Shown here: positions 24,770 to 33,216 of the stretch, piece by piece | Layout: the number at the start of each line of letters is the position of its first letter | Position numbering within the stretch: position 1 is the stretch's first letter | From: JALQTD01 sp965656785 | Lineage (GTDB): Bacteria > Bacteroidota > Bacteroidia > Flavobacteriales_D > Sanyastnellaceae | Length of the DNA: 64,000 nt | Assembly: GCA_965656785.1 (NCBI GenBank) | Contig: CBFHLY010000002.1 | Location: 1-64,000 of the forward strand | Direction of reading: 5' to 3' | Position numbers and translations under genes: made by a program | The notes under the pieces: model-generated | What the model was told of the DNA's origin: nothing | Databases searched by the model: none | The model's input: only the letters and a program-made list of their open reading frames with translations

Positions 24770-26278
24770 ATGATTGGCCACACCTACTTCCAACGCGATT
24801 GCGGAGCTTCAGAGAACACCTTGGCGGGCGCCTACTTGCGCAACCCGGACCTGTTCGTGACCCCGACGGTTTCCACCCGACGCGCGCCACGGGAGCTGGT
24901 CGCTGAGGCCATGCGATTGCGCTATGCCCAATGCGGCTTGACTCCGCCCGATGCGTTGAATCGCTTGGCCAGCGGAGCGCCGGTTTGGACGGCAGGGCAT
25001 CAGTTGGTGGCCGCAGGAGGCCCCGCGTTTTTCCACTTGAAGATCTTGAGCATGGTGCGCCGCGCGCGCTTGCAGCCGGAAAGGCCGGTGTTGGTGTTCT
25101 GGCTCGCGTCGGAGGACCACGATTGGGAGGAAGTGCGGCATTTTCCGCGGGTGAAGGGCAAGGGGGAAGGAGTAGCTTGGTCGGAGTCGGCGTGCACCGG
25201 CGCGGTGGGGCGGTGGGAGTTGGGGGCTCGCGACCGGGAAGCGGTCAAGGAATGGGTGGAAGTTTCGGCGGTGACGGAGGATTGGAAGCGTTCCGTGATG
25301 GCCGGGATGGAAACCGCCCAAACGCTCAGCGAGGCCATGCTTCGATGGGTTCATCAATGGTTTGGAGAGGATGGCGTCCTCGTGTTGGACGCCGATGACC
25401 CGGCCCTCAAGGCGTGCGCATCGCCGCTCTGGGAGGCCGAGTTGAACGGCACTGGAATCGGGATGCCGCTCGCGCGCCAAACTGCTCACCTGGAGGAAGC
25501 CGGCTGGAAGCCAGCCCTGTTTCCTCGCGAGGTGGCGCTTTTCGAATTGCGCCCGGGTGAGCGCGTCCGACTGGAGAGGACGGAGCAAGGCATCGCTCCG
25601 GTCGACGGTCAGTGGTCGATGCCCTTCGAGGAGGCGGGTCAGCATGCGAGCGAGCCGCGCTGGAGCCCCAATGCGGCGTTGCGGCCGCTCTATCAAGAAT
25701 GGCTGTTGGGCAGCGAGGCGGTGTTTCTGGGGCCGAGCGAGTTGGCCTATTGGCTGCAGTTGACCGAGGCGTTTGCGCACCACGGGTTGGCTTTCCCGCG
25801 GTTGGAATTGCGCGATGGGGGAGTGGCCGTGTCCCCGGAGCAATGGGAGTGGCTTCAAGGCCAAAACTGGCATCCGAAAGAGGCCGCGCAAGGCGTCGAA
25901 GAACGCTGGCGAACGGCCTGCATCCGCGGCGCGCAATCGGCCCTGCCCCCATGGGACTTCGCGTCCTGGGCGGAAGAGTTCGTCGCCCACGTGAAGCCGC
26001 TCGACCCCACCTTGGAGGGCGCAGCGCGTGCGGCGGTCAAGAAAATGGAAAAGGCGTTCGAGGGAGCTGCAGGGAAGGTGCGCCGCGCTTGGCGGGCCCA
26101 GCACAGCGAAGAGGAAGCGTTCGTTCAGGCGTTGGTCGAGCGCATTGCGCCAGACTCCACGCCGCAGGAACGCATGGAACACATCGCGGCCTGGGGCGTG
26201 TGGCAAGCAGTTCGGGACGCGTGGTGCGCTCAAGCGGAGGACGCTCCCGTTTTCAGTGTTTGGGTCGTGGGCGATTGA
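24770..26278 (+). CDS. bshC: Bacillithiol synthase, cysteine-adding enzyme BshC
   Basis: A 502-residue protein with the BshC signatures TAGHQLVAAGGPAFFHLKIL and FWLASEDHDWEEVRHF, a GPSELAYWLQL segment and a C-terminal helical coiled-coil region (about residues 400-470). It adds cysteine to glucosaminyl-malate in the last step of bacillithiol synthesis, a cytosolic low-molecular-weight thiol found in Firmicutes and many Bacteroidota. Length is normal (about 500-540). bshA and bshB are not in the window. The 3' end overlaps ruvX by 26 bases. Confidence 0.95.
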   Translation: MIGHTYFQRDCGASENTLAGAYLRNPDLFVTPTVSTRRAPRELVAEAMRLRYAQCGLTPPDALNRLASGAPVWTAGHQLVAAGGPAFFHLKILSMVRRARLQPERPVLVFWLASEDHDWEEVRHFPRVKGKGEGVAWSESACTGAVGRWELGARDREAVKEWVEVSAVTEDWKRSVMAGMETAQTLSEAMLRWVHQWFGEDGVLVLDADDPALKACASPLWEAELNGTGIGMPLARQTAHLEEAGWKPALFPREVALFELRPGERVRLERTEQGIAPVDGQWSMPFEEAGQHASEPRWSPNAALRPLYQEWLLGSEAVFLGPSELAYWLQLTEAFAHHGLAFPRLELRDGGVAVSPEQWEWLQGQNWHPKEAAQGVEERWRTACIRGAQSALPPWDFASWAEEFVAHVKPLDPTLEGAARAAVKKMEKAFEGAAGKVRRAWRAQHSEEEAFVQALVERIAPDSTPQERMEHIAAWGVWQAVRDAWCAQAEDAPVFSVWVVGD

Positions 26279-26696
26279 GGGCGCTGAAGTCCAACGCGTC
26301 GTGGCCGTCGAGGAAGCGCTGAAGGATCAGCGCCGCGGCCACCTTGTCCAAGGCTCCCTTCTCCCGGCGCTTTGATTTTCGCATCCCGCCTTCGATGAGG
26401 GACGCTTGGGCTTCGCGCGAAGTGAAGGACTCGTCGACCCGATGAACGGGCAGTTGGGGCCACTTTTTGCGCAGGCGCTGCTCCAGGTCATCGATGCCCG
26501 CTGAGCTGTCCGTGAGTTGCCCCGGATCTCCCAGGACAAATCCCGCACACGGCCGCTCCTCCACGAGCGCCGGCAACCGATCCCAAATCGCTCGCGATTC
26601 AACGGTTTCCAACGGGCTGGCAATCATGGCGTGATCATCCGTCACCGCAATCCCCGTTCGGGCTTTGCCGAAGTCCAATGCAATCCACCGTGCCAT
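26253..26696 (-). CDS. ruvX: Putative Holliday junction resolvase / pre-16S rRNA nuclease RuvX (YqgF)
   Basis: A 147-residue RNase H-fold protein. The catalytic acids are visible: Asp8 in WIALDFGKARTGIAV, Glu89 in VDESFTSREA and Asp117 in KGALDKVAA. YqgF proteins mature the 5' end of 16S rRNA in Escherichia coli and have been proposed to resolve Holliday junctions. The start ATG at 26696 has a TACCTTTC element 5 bases upstream. It is convergent with bshC and divergent from the GT9 gene. Confidence 0.94.
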   Translation of the reverse strand: MARWIALDFGKARTGIAVTDDHAMIASPLETVESRAIWDRLPALVEERPCAGFVLGDPGQLTDSSAGIDDLEQRLRKKWPQLPVHRVDESFTSREAQASLIEGGMRKSKRREKGALDKVAAALILQRFLDGHDALDFSALNRPRPKH

Positions 26697-26701
26697 CGCC
26701 C

Positions 26702-26709
26702 GAAAGGTA
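26702..26709 (-). promoter_or_regulatory. TAnnTTTG-like promoter of ruvX
   Basis: TACCTTTC on the minus strand has one mismatch to the consensus and ends 5 bases before the ATG at 26696. Confidence 0.45.
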
Positions 26710-26713
26710 GGGC

Positions 26714-26721
26714 TATCTTCG
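26714..26721 (+). promoter_or_regulatory. TAnnTTTG-like promoter of the GT9 gene
   Basis: TATCTTCG, one mismatch, ends 4 bases before the ATG at 26726. It is back to back with the ruvX element inside a 29-base gap. Confidence 0.5.
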
Positions 26722-26725
26722 CGAC

Positions 26726-27763
26726 ATGGCTGAGGTCGAACCCACTCAATCCACAGCAGATTTGCCGATGGTTCATTCGGTGTTGTTCGTGCAGCCCGCG
26801 TTCATCGGCGACGTCATCCTGTTCACGGGACTCCTCGAAACCTGGCACCACGCGTGGCCGCATGCCGCCATCGACGTTTGGGTGCGCAAAGGCAACGAGC
26901 GGTTGTTCGACGGCCATCCGTTCGTGCGGGAAGTCCGGATTTGGGACAAATCCGCATCCCGATACGCCCGCCTGCTCCGCGAAGTCAAGGCCGTCCGCGC
27001 CGCCCGCTACGACGCCGTCATCAACCCGCATCGCCACGCTTCATCCGGTCTCCTGACCGCCTGCTCGGGAGCGGCCATCCGCGTCGGCTTCAAAAGCAAC
27101 CCCTGGTCCTTCGCCTTCACCCGCCGCCTGCGGCACGAGCTCGAAGGCGGCCAGCACGAAGTGGAGCGCAACCACGAGCTCATCGCGCCGTGGTGCCCGA
27201 AGCGCGTCGGGCCGCGACTCCATCCCGAAGCCGAAGCACCGGCGGAATGGGCCGGAGCCATCGTCCTGGCACCTGCTAGCCAATGGTTTACGAAACAATG
27301 GCCTGCCGAGAAGTGGGTGGCGCTCATCGCCTCCTTGGCGCGCATCCGTCCCGACGTTCCCGTGGTCCTCATGGGCGGCCCCACCGATGACGCCCTGCTG
27401 CACAGCATCAAGCAACGGGCCGCCGTCCACCCGAGGTTGCACCGCACTTCCAGCCGTTCATCCCTCGCCGAAGCCATTGCCATCGTAGCGCAAGCGGGCA
27501 GTGTGGTCTCGAATGACAGCGCGCCCTTGCATTTGGCCAGCGCGTGCAACCGCCCCGCTGTCGCTTTGTTTTGCTCGACGGTTCCTGCGTTCGGTTTTGG
27601 CCCACTGAGCGATCGCAGCGTGATCATCGAAACCGAAGAGTCCTTGGCGTGCCGACCTTGTGGCGCTCACGGACACAAAAAATGCCCCGAAGGGCATTTT
27701 TTGTGCGGACGATCCATCGACGTGGATCGCGTCCGGGACGCCGTATTGGCTCAGCTGCGATGA
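26726..27763 (+). CDS. Glycosyltransferase family 9 (heptosyltransferase-like)
   Basis: A 345-residue GT-B protein with the family opening VHSVLFVQPAFIGDVILFTG, the mid-domain IVLAPASQWFTKQWPAEKW and the donor-site region VVSNDSAPLHLASACNRPAV. The C-terminal cysteine motif CRPCGAHGHKKCPEGHFLC (about residues 310-328) is typical of this family in Bacteroidota. It likely adds a sugar, such as ADP-heptose, to the lipopolysaccharide core at the inner membrane. Codon third positions are strongly C-biased. A perfect hairpin at 27674-27705 is embedded in the cysteine-motif codons. Confidence 0.93.
   Translation: MAEVEPTQSTADLPMVHSVLFVQPAFIGDVILFTGLLETWHHAWPHAAIDVWVRKGNERLFDGHPFVREVRIWDKSASRYARLLREVKAVRAARYDAVINPHRHASSGLLTACSGAAIRVGFKSNPWSFAFTRRLRHELEGGQHEVERNHELIAPWCPKRVGPRLHPEAEAPAEWAGAIVLAPASQWFTKQWPAEKWVALIASLARIRPDVPVVLMGGPTDDALLHSIKQRAAVHPRLHRTSSRSSLAEAIAIVAQAGSVVSNDSAPLHLASACNRPAVALFCSTVPAFGFGPLSDRSVIIETEESLACRPCGAHGHKKCPEGHFLCGRSIDVDRVRDAVLAQLR
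27674..27705 (-). terminator. Terminator hairpin embedded in the GT9 coding region
   Basis: A perfect 14-bp stem (27674-27687 with 27692-27705) and a 4-base loop. Read on the minus strand it is A6-TGCCC-TTCG-GGGCA-T6, with the very stable C(UUCG)G tetraloop, about 60 bases past the stop of the convergent gene at 27765. On the plus strand the loop is CGAA and the hairpin lies 58 bases before the GT9 stop. Confidence 0.75.
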
Positions 27764-27764
27764 A

Positions 27765-28145
27765 TCACTGCTTCGCGTTCGCCTCGCCCACGTAAATCGG
27801 TGTGGGGGCATTGTCCGAACGGTCCATGAAGACGCGAATGGCGGTCGTACTGCCCCCGAGGTCTTCCGTGCTGAACACTTCCGAGATGCCCGCTTCGGCG
27901 TCCTTCAGTCCGAGGGTGATGGAAACCAGTTCGCCTTCAATCCAGCTGATGTTGTCGTAGCGGAAGGTGATGCCCTGTTCGTACAAATCGCGTTGCATGC
28001 GGGCCAGCTGATCGCGTGAGGTGTTCGGCGTGATGGTGATGTCAACCAACTCCTCAGTGACCGTGCCAACGTAGACGTCAGACTGAGCAAAGGCGAAGGA
28101 GGAACAGGCCAAACCAAAGGCCATCAATAAAGTGCGTGCTTTCAT
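27765..28145 (-). CDS. Small exported protein resembling the BlaR1/M56 C-terminal repeat
   Basis: 126 residues from the ATG at 28145, giving a signal peptide (MKARTLLMAFGLACSSFAFA). The mature part (DITITPNTSRDQLARMQRDL, YEQGITFRYDNISWIEGELV, SITLGLKDAEAG) resembles the short alpha-beta module found at the periplasmic end of BlaR1/M56-type sensors and in small exported proteins of Bacteroidota. Its function is unknown. It is followed by the UUCG-loop terminator and is divergent from dnaN. Confidence 0.75.
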   Translation of the reverse strand: MKARTLLMAFGLACSSFAFAQSDVYVGTVTEELVDITITPNTSRDQLARMQRDLYEQGITFRYDNISWIEGELVSITLGLKDAEAGISEVFSTEDLGGSTTAIRVFMDRSDNAPTPIYVGEANAKQ

Positions 28146-28348
28146 CGTAGATTGGATTTCGTTGAAGTTAACCAAGTCAAACCTCGGCAATTTTCGACGA
28201 ATATCCGCCATTTCCACCGAAGTTCATTCTCATCGAAGACGCCGGTCAAGGGCAATGCGTTGCATGTGGAAAAAAACAGGGCATTCGCTGCGGGGTTATG
28301 GCGTGCCTTTGCCAAAGTTGAAGCATCTTTGGAATTCATATGAGAACC

Positions 28349-29467
28349 ATGCATTTTATCGTATCGAGCAGTCACTTGCTGCGTCAATTGTCGGTCTTGA
28401 GCGGTGTGTTGGGCAGCAACAACACCCTCCCCATTTTGGACAACTTCTTGTTCGAAGTGGCACCTGGTGAGGCGGTGATTTCGGCCAGTGATTTGGAAAC
28501 GACCATGACGGTCAAGGTGGAGGTGAAATCCGAGGACACGGGTTCGATTGCGATTCCAGCAAAGATGTTGCTGGACATTTTGAAGGCCTTCCCGGACATC
28601 CCGTTGACGTTCAAAGTGGACCTGGAAACGTATGGCATTGAATTGATCAGCGATGCGGGCAAGTACAAGCTGACCGGGGCGAACGGCGATGAGTTCCCGC
28701 AGCTTCCGGAGTTGGAGGACGCCACGGCAATCAACATGTCCGCCGATGCCTTGCTCATGGCCATCAACCGCACGCTGTTTGCCACGGGCAACGACGACTT
28801 GCGTCCGGTGATGAGCGGGATTTTCTTCGAGTTCTATCCCGACAGCGTTCGGTTCGTGGCTACGGACGCGCACCGCTTGGTTCGGTACGCTCGCACGGAC
28901 ATTTCGGCTTCGGAATCAGCCCAGTTCATCGTGCCGAAGAAGCCCCTCAACCTGCTGAAGAACGCGGCTGCTCATGCCGAGTCGGTGGCCTTGAGCTACA
29001 ACGACAGCAATGCGTCGTTTGAAGTGGATGACGTCAAATTGGTCTGCCGCTTGATCGAGGGCAAGTACCCCAATTACGATGCGGTCATTCCGAAGGAGAA
29101 CCCGAACCGGATGGTCATCAACCGCGTGAGCTTTCTGCAGGCCATCCGCCGGGTTTCCATCTTTGCCAACAAAACCACCCACCAAGTGCGCTTGCGCATT
29201 GCAGGCAGCGAATTGACGGTGAATGCGGAGGATCTGGACTTCGCCAACGAGGCTAGCGAACGGTTGAACTGTTCCTACACGGGGGAAGACATGGAAATTG
29301 GGTTCAACAGCCGCTTCATCATCGACATGTTGAACAACTTGAATTCAACGGAGGTTTCTCTGGAAATGTCGGCTCCCAATCGCGCGGGCATCATCCGGCC
29401 GGTGGACGGAAGCGACGAGGGAGAGGACCTGCTGATGTTGGTGATGCCGGTGATGTTGAATTCCTGA
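28349..29467 (+). CDS. dnaN: DNA polymerase III beta sliding clamp
   Basis: 372 residues from the ATG at 28349 (MHFIVSSSHLLRQLSVLSGV), which matches the usual Bacteroidota start; an ATG three codons earlier is less likely. The three clamp domains are complete, with NNTLPILDNFLFEV, VATDAHRLVRY and a C-terminus ending in LVMPVML. It tethers replicative polymerases to DNA. It stands alone, without dnaA or recF. A CATCTTTG element at 28324-28331 is a possible promoter. The stop abuts that of the convergent rhomboid gene as a TGATCA palindrome. Confidence 0.97.
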   Translation: MHFIVSSSHLLRQLSVLSGVLGSNNTLPILDNFLFEVAPGEAVISASDLETTMTVKVEVKSEDTGSIAIPAKMLLDILKAFPDIPLTFKVDLETYGIELISDAGKYKLTGANGDEFPQLPELEDATAINMSADALLMAINRTLFATGNDDLRPVMSGIFFEFYPDSVRFVATDAHRLVRYARTDISASESAQFIVPKKPLNLLKNAAAHAESVALSYNDSNASFEVDDVKLVCRLIEGKYPNYDAVIPKENPNRMVINRVSFLQAIRRVSIFANKTTHQVRLRIAGSELTVNAEDLDFANEASERLNCSYTGEDMEIGFNSRFIIDMLNNLNSTEVSLEMSAPNRAGIIRPVDGSDEGEDLLMLVMPVMLNS

Positions 29468-30325
29468 TCACGACGCGTTTCCGGAGGGCCGGGAACTGCC
29501 ACGAAGCGGAGCATCGGGACCTGACCGAAGCTTCGCTTCGTTGCTTTTTCGGGGGACGATGGTGTACCGAATGCGGGTCGGGGCATCGTGGGCGGAGGAG
29601 GAGTGCTCCTCGGGTTCGTTGAACGCATGCGGACCGAACTGAGCGATGACCTCGGGGTCATCGGGGTGGTGGACGGCCCACCAGCGGGGGAGTGGAGCGG
29701 TTTGGTCTTCAGGAAAGAATTCCTCATCATCCACCGGGCCCCGGCTCCGATAAGCGAGCGCCAACAAGGCCCCCGTAACCGCGCCCGACAAGTGCCCTTC
29801 CCAGCTGATGCCCTCCTCGATGGGCAACATCCACCACACCATCCCGCCGTAGAGGAAGGCGACCAGCAGCGACACCCGCATGAGGTTTTCAGCATGGCGG
29901 ATCAAGCCGCTCAAAAACAGGAAGGCCGCGAGTCCGTAAATGATGCCGCTGGCCCCGATGTGGTTGCCGCCATCGCCGAGGTAGAATAAACCGACTCCGC
30001 TCACCACATACAGCAAGAGCCAAATGCGCAAGGCGATGCTTCGGTAGAAATAGAATAGCAACGTATTGAGCGTGAAGAAGGTGGCGGTGTTGTTCCACAG
30101 GTGCTCCAAGTCTCCATGAAGGAAGGGGTAAGTCAAAATGCCCGTCCAATGGGTCGGATCCCCAGGATGGACTCCGAATTGACGCCAGCCCAATTCCATC
30201 AGCTCGTTCAGTCCGTACACACTCCAAATGGCCACCAAAAACACCCCGGTAGCCCAAAACGCATAGAACAACCGGTCGCGCTCGGGAACAAGGGAAGCGT
30301 AGCGAGAGGGGCGTCGTTTCACCAT
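29468..30325 (-). CDS. Rhomboid family intramembrane serine protease
   Basis: 285 residues from the ATG at 30325. Six or so membrane segments span residues 18-195. The active-site motif GASGIIYG holds Ser126, and His178 lies in EGHLSGAVTG; HLWNN supplies the conserved Asn region. A hydrophilic tail of about 85 residues (FFPEDQTAPLPRWWAVHHPD and following) extends into the cytoplasm. Rhomboids cut membrane proteins within the bilayer; the substrate here is unknown. Longer in-frame openings upstream lack support. Confidence 0.93.
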   Translation of the reverse strand: MVKRRPSRYASLVPERDRLFYAFWATGVFLVAIWSVYGLNELMELGWRQFGVHPGDPTHWTGILTYPFLHGDLEHLWNNTATFFTLNTLLFYFYRSIALRIWLLLYVVSGVGLFYLGDGGNHIGASGIIYGLAAFLFLSGLIRHAENLMRVSLLVAFLYGGMVWWMLPIEEGISWEGHLSGAVTGALLALAYRSRGPVDDEEFFPEDQTAPLPRWWAVHHPDDPEVIAQFGPHAFNEPEEHSSSAHDAPTRIRYTIVPRKSNEAKLRSGPDAPLRGSSRPSGNAS

Positions 30326-30328
30326 GTT

Positions 30329-30336
30329 CGAAGATA
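30329..30336 (-). promoter_or_regulatory. TAnnTTTG-like promoter of the rhomboid gene
   Basis: TATCTTCG on the minus strand (one mismatch) ends 3 bases before the ATG at 30325. Confidence 0.45.
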
Positions 30337-30439
30337 CGGAGGAACGGTAAGGTTCAGGGAATGAAAATCTTGGGGCGCATTCAACACCCGGAGTTGGAAA
30401 ACGCAGCGAAAGGGGGCGCGAGGGCGGAGAGGCTGCCGT

Positions 30440-30447
30440 TAGTTTTG
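30440..30447 (+). promoter_or_regulatory. TAnnTTTG promoter of the SirB1-like gene
   Basis: TAGTTTTG, an exact match, ends 6 bases before the ATG at 30454. It lies inside a longer in-frame opening from 30361, which argues against that upstream start. Confidence 0.55.
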
Positions 30448-30453
30448 GTGTCG

Positions 30454-31323
30454 ATGCAACTGAACGAAATCCACGCACTCATCCAATTGTTGGACGACCC
30501 GGACGAAGGGGTGTACAGCCACGTTCGGGACCGGCTGATGGAGCGGGGGAGTGCGGTCTTGCCGCTGTTGGAACAGCACCGGGAAGAGTCGCTCCTGGCC
30601 GATGAGCACGCCAGCCGACTCGATGAAGTGGTTCATGGGTTGCGGTTTGAGCGGTTGCGGGAGCGGACGTTGGAGTGGGTGTTTGGCGAGGGGCAGGACC
30701 ACGTGGAGGCGGCGCTCATCGTGCACGAGGCGGTGCAGCCGAAGGTGGATGCCGCGCAGGTTGGCAAGGACTTTGAGCAGCTGCGCCGAACGGTTTGGTT
30801 GGAATTGAACGAGGATTTGACGGGGTTTGAGCGGTTGCAGGTGGTGAACCACATGCTGTTCGATGTGCTGGGTTTTGGACGGGCGGCGGGCGCTACGTTG
30901 CGGCCGGGGCACGCGCTGTTGGGCGAGGTGATGGCGCGGAAGCAGGGCAACGCGTTGGGCATCGGTTTTTTATATTGGGCGCTAGCGCGTTCGTTGGATT
31001 TGGATGTGCACGTGGTGGACAGTCCGCACCATTTCCTGCTGTGCTTGTGCGATGGGACGAGCGTGCCGACGGAGGAGGCGCCGCATGGGGTGGTGCTGTG
31101 CTACATCGATCCGTTTTCGCAAGGTGCGTTGTTAGCGCCTGAACAAATCCATTCCTGGCTTGACCTCCCCACCGCCGAGCAGCCCCGGATCGCTCCTCCC
31201 GCTTTCGGGTTCGAACGGCTCATCCGGTTCGTGAGTTTGGCCTTGATCCGGGCGGATCGCCACTTCCTCGCGAAGCACCTCGACGAGCTGTTGGCGGGAT
31301 GGGGGGCGTTCGAGCGGGACTAA
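30454..31323 (+). CDS. SirB1/transglutaminase-like family protein
   Basis: 289 residues from the ATG at 30454 (MQLNEIHALIQLLDDPDEGV), chosen because an exact promoter element ends 6 bases upstream. The SirB1 N-terminal-type region (about residues 75-225) shows LLGEVMARKQGNALGIGFLY and LDVHVVDSPHHFLLCL, matching the transglutaminase-like fold, though the usual catalytic Cys is not evident at the expected place. The role of this family is poorly known. Codon third positions turn from G-rich to more C-rich near 31135. The last 4 bases overlap the convergent sugar transferase. Confidence 0.82.
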   Translation: MQLNEIHALIQLLDDPDEGVYSHVRDRLMERGSAVLPLLEQHREESLLADEHASRLDEVVHGLRFERLRERTLEWVFGEGQDHVEAALIVHEAVQPKVDAAQVGKDFEQLRRTVWLELNEDLTGFERLQVVNHMLFDVLGFGRAAGATLRPGHALLGEVMARKQGNALGIGFLYWALARSLDLDVHVVDSPHHFLLCLCDGTSVPTEEAPHGVVLCYIDPFSQGALLAPEQIHSWLDLPTAEQPRIAPPAFGFERLIRFVSLALIRADRHFLAKHLDELLAGWGAFERD

Positions 31324-31913
31324 CGCTTCCGGAAGATGCGGGCTGCGGTGCGTGCGATGAGTGCGGCGTCGGAGGCCAACGTACGGGAGCGCAGGTAGGC
31401 GATTTGGTCCGCTACCTTGCGCGGCATGATGACCTCAAGGTAATGCGCCTCCGGGTCCTCCACGCGCGCCAATTCCTCGCCCTCATCGAACGCGGCGAGG
31501 CTCGCCGGATCCGTTAACCCCGGCCGGGCGAGCAGCACCTCCCGCTGCTCTTCCGTGTACCGCGCCACGAATTCGGGCACCTCGGGACGCGGTCCCACGA
31601 GCGCCATGTCTCCCCGCAACACATTCCACAGCTGCGGCAGTTCGTCCAGCTTCGAGCGCCGCATCCAACGCCCCGCCCGGGTGATGCGCGGGTCTTCGTT
31701 CCCCTGCGTCAGTCCGCTTTCCAACCCCGCAACGGGCCGCATGGAACGCAGCTTGTACAAGCGGAAGGGACGGCCGTTGCGCCCGATGCGGATTTGGCTG
31801 TAAAACGGCGATCCCGGGCTGTCGAGGCGAATCCAAAGCGCCAATCCCAACACCAACGGCAACACCGCCAGGAGTCCGACGACCGCCAGCATGAAGTCCA
31901 ACACCCGCCTCAT
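31320..31913 (-). CDS. Bacterial sugar transferase (monotopic phosphoglycosyl transferase)
   Basis: A 197-residue protein of the short PglC-like type: a re-entrant hydrophobic N-terminus (LDFMLAVVGLLAVLPLVLGL), then RIGRNGRPFRLYKLRSM, ITRAGRWMRRSKLDELPQLW and MALVGPRPEVPEF, all family hallmarks; the LDELPQLWNVL and KLRSM segments hold active-site residues. It should start glycan synthesis by moving a phosphosugar from UDP-sugar to undecaprenyl phosphate. It overlaps the aminotransferase by 4 bases, an arrangement typical of pgl-like pathways. Confidence 0.94.
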   Translation of the reverse strand: MRRVLDFMLAVVGLLAVLPLVLGLALWIRLDSPGSPFYSQIRIGRNGRPFRLYKLRSMRPVAGLESGLTQGNEDPRITRAGRWMRRSKLDELPQLWNVLRGDMALVGPRPEVPEFVARYTEEQREVLLARPGLTDPASLAAFDEGEELARVEDPEAHYLEVIMPRKVADQIAYLRSRTLASDAALIARTAARIFRKR

Positions 31914-33136
31914 CCGCCCAAGGCCGTTGCGTGATGCACCACGCGTTCAACGATCCAGTCCTGCTGATCGCGTTGCAGGGACGTGTGCAAAGGCAGGGAA
32001 ATGGCCCCGCGGAAATGCCGTTCGGCCATGGGGAAGTCATCGCGCCGCAACCCGCGGTCGCGGTGAACCGAAAGGCGAGCGAGCGGAATGAAGTGCACGT
32101 TGGTCGGAATGCCATCCTCCCGCAGCCGGTCGATGAGGGCGTCCCGCTGCTCCTCGCTCCAATCCAGAAAATGCAGGGCATACAAATGAAACGCGGACCG
32201 GCGCAAGCCGTCCTCCCGCGGCGGCAACTGCACGCCCTTCAGCTCCTTGAATCCCTCGTCATACCGCCGCGCCAATTCACCGCGCTCCTCCAATTGCGCC
32301 GCGTACTTCGGCAACTGCGCTCGACCGATGGCGGCCTGCAAGTCGGTCATGTTGCACTTGTAGCCCGCCCCGACCACGTCGTATTCCCACTGCCCACCGC
32401 GCGCCTTCGCCAACGCATCCCGCGTCGCCCCGTGCAACCCCCAAACCTTCATCCACCGCAGGATGTCCGTTCGGTCGAACCCATCTGGCAACGCGCACAC
32501 CACCGCCCCGCCTTCCGCCGTGGTGAAATTTTTCACCGCGTGAAAACTATACGCCGTAAAATCCGCTTGCTCCGCCACAGGACGTCCCCCGTAAATCGCC
32601 CCGAAACTGTGCGCGGCGTCGGCAAAGAACAGCGGCCGTCCCAATTGAGCTTGCACGGAATTGGCCGGAGTGAAATCCTTCCGTCCCGCCTCAACCACCT
32701 CTCGGATTGCAGCGTAATCCACAGGCCACCCGCCCAAATCCACGGGCATGACCCCTTTCGTACGGGGCGTCATTGCCGCCGCAATCGCAGCCGCTGAAAC
32801 GTTCCAATCCGACGGGTCCACGTCCACCACCACGGGCACGGCACCACAATGCAGCACCACATTCGCCGTCGCAGCGAAGGTCACGGCGGGCACGATGACC
32901 TCGTCCCCCGGTCCCAACCCCCACCAGCGCCAAACCAATTCCGCAGCTTCCGTCCACGACCCGAAGCACCCCACCGCAGCAGCCCCCAAAAAAAACTGCA
33001 AATCCTCCTCCAAACCCGCTACTTCGGGCCCAGTCGTAATCCAGCCCGACCGCAGCACGGCAGCGACCGCCGCCACCGCATCTTCGTCAATGGGCGGAGG
33101 CGCAAAACCGATCGGAACAGCAGGGCGAGGACTCAT
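31910..33136 (-). CDS. DegT/DnrJ/EryC1/StrS family sugar aminotransferase
   Basis: A 408-residue PLP enzyme with VLRSGWITTGPEVAGLEEDL, GDEVIVPAVTFAATANVV and the cofactor Lys202 in SFHAVKNFTTAEGG. It should aminate a nucleotide 4-keto sugar for surface glycans, feeding the sugar transferase with which it shares a 4-base overlap. The segment GCFGSWTEAAEL replaces the more usual SGTAAL-type loop that contacts the cofactor phosphate. A TACCTTCG element ends 4 bases before the ATG at 33136. Confidence 0.94.
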   Translation of the reverse strand: MSPRPAVPIGFAPPPIDEDAVAAVAAVLRSGWITTGPEVAGLEEDLQFFLGAAAVGCFGSWTEAAELVWRWWGLGPGDEVIVPAVTFAATANVVLHCGAVPVVVDVDPSDWNVSAAAIAAAMTPRTKGVMPVDLGGWPVDYAAIREVVEAGRKDFTPANSVQAQLGRPLFFADAAHSFGAIYGGRPVAEQADFTAYSFHAVKNFTTAEGGAVVCALPDGFDRTDILRWMKVWGLHGATRDALAKARGGQWEYDVVGAGYKCNMTDLQAAIGRAQLPKYAAQLEERGELARRYDEGFKELKGVQLPPREDGLRRSAFHLYALHFLDWSEEQRDALIDRLREDGIPTNVHFIPLARLSVHRDRGLRRDDFPMAERHFRGAISLPLHTSLQRDQQDWIVERVVHHATALGG

Positions 33137-33140
33137 GGTG

Positions 33141-33148
33141 CGAAGGTA
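33141..33148 (-). promoter_or_regulatory. TAnnTTTG-like promoter of the aminotransferase/sugar-transferase operon
   Basis: TACCTTCG on the minus strand (one mismatch) ends 4 bases before the ATG at 33136. Confidence 0.5.
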
Positions 33149-33216
33149 ATCCTGCGGGCGGCTTTTTATTATCTTTCCACCTCAGTTACAACTTGAAGAC
33201 AGTGGACGGAAGACAA

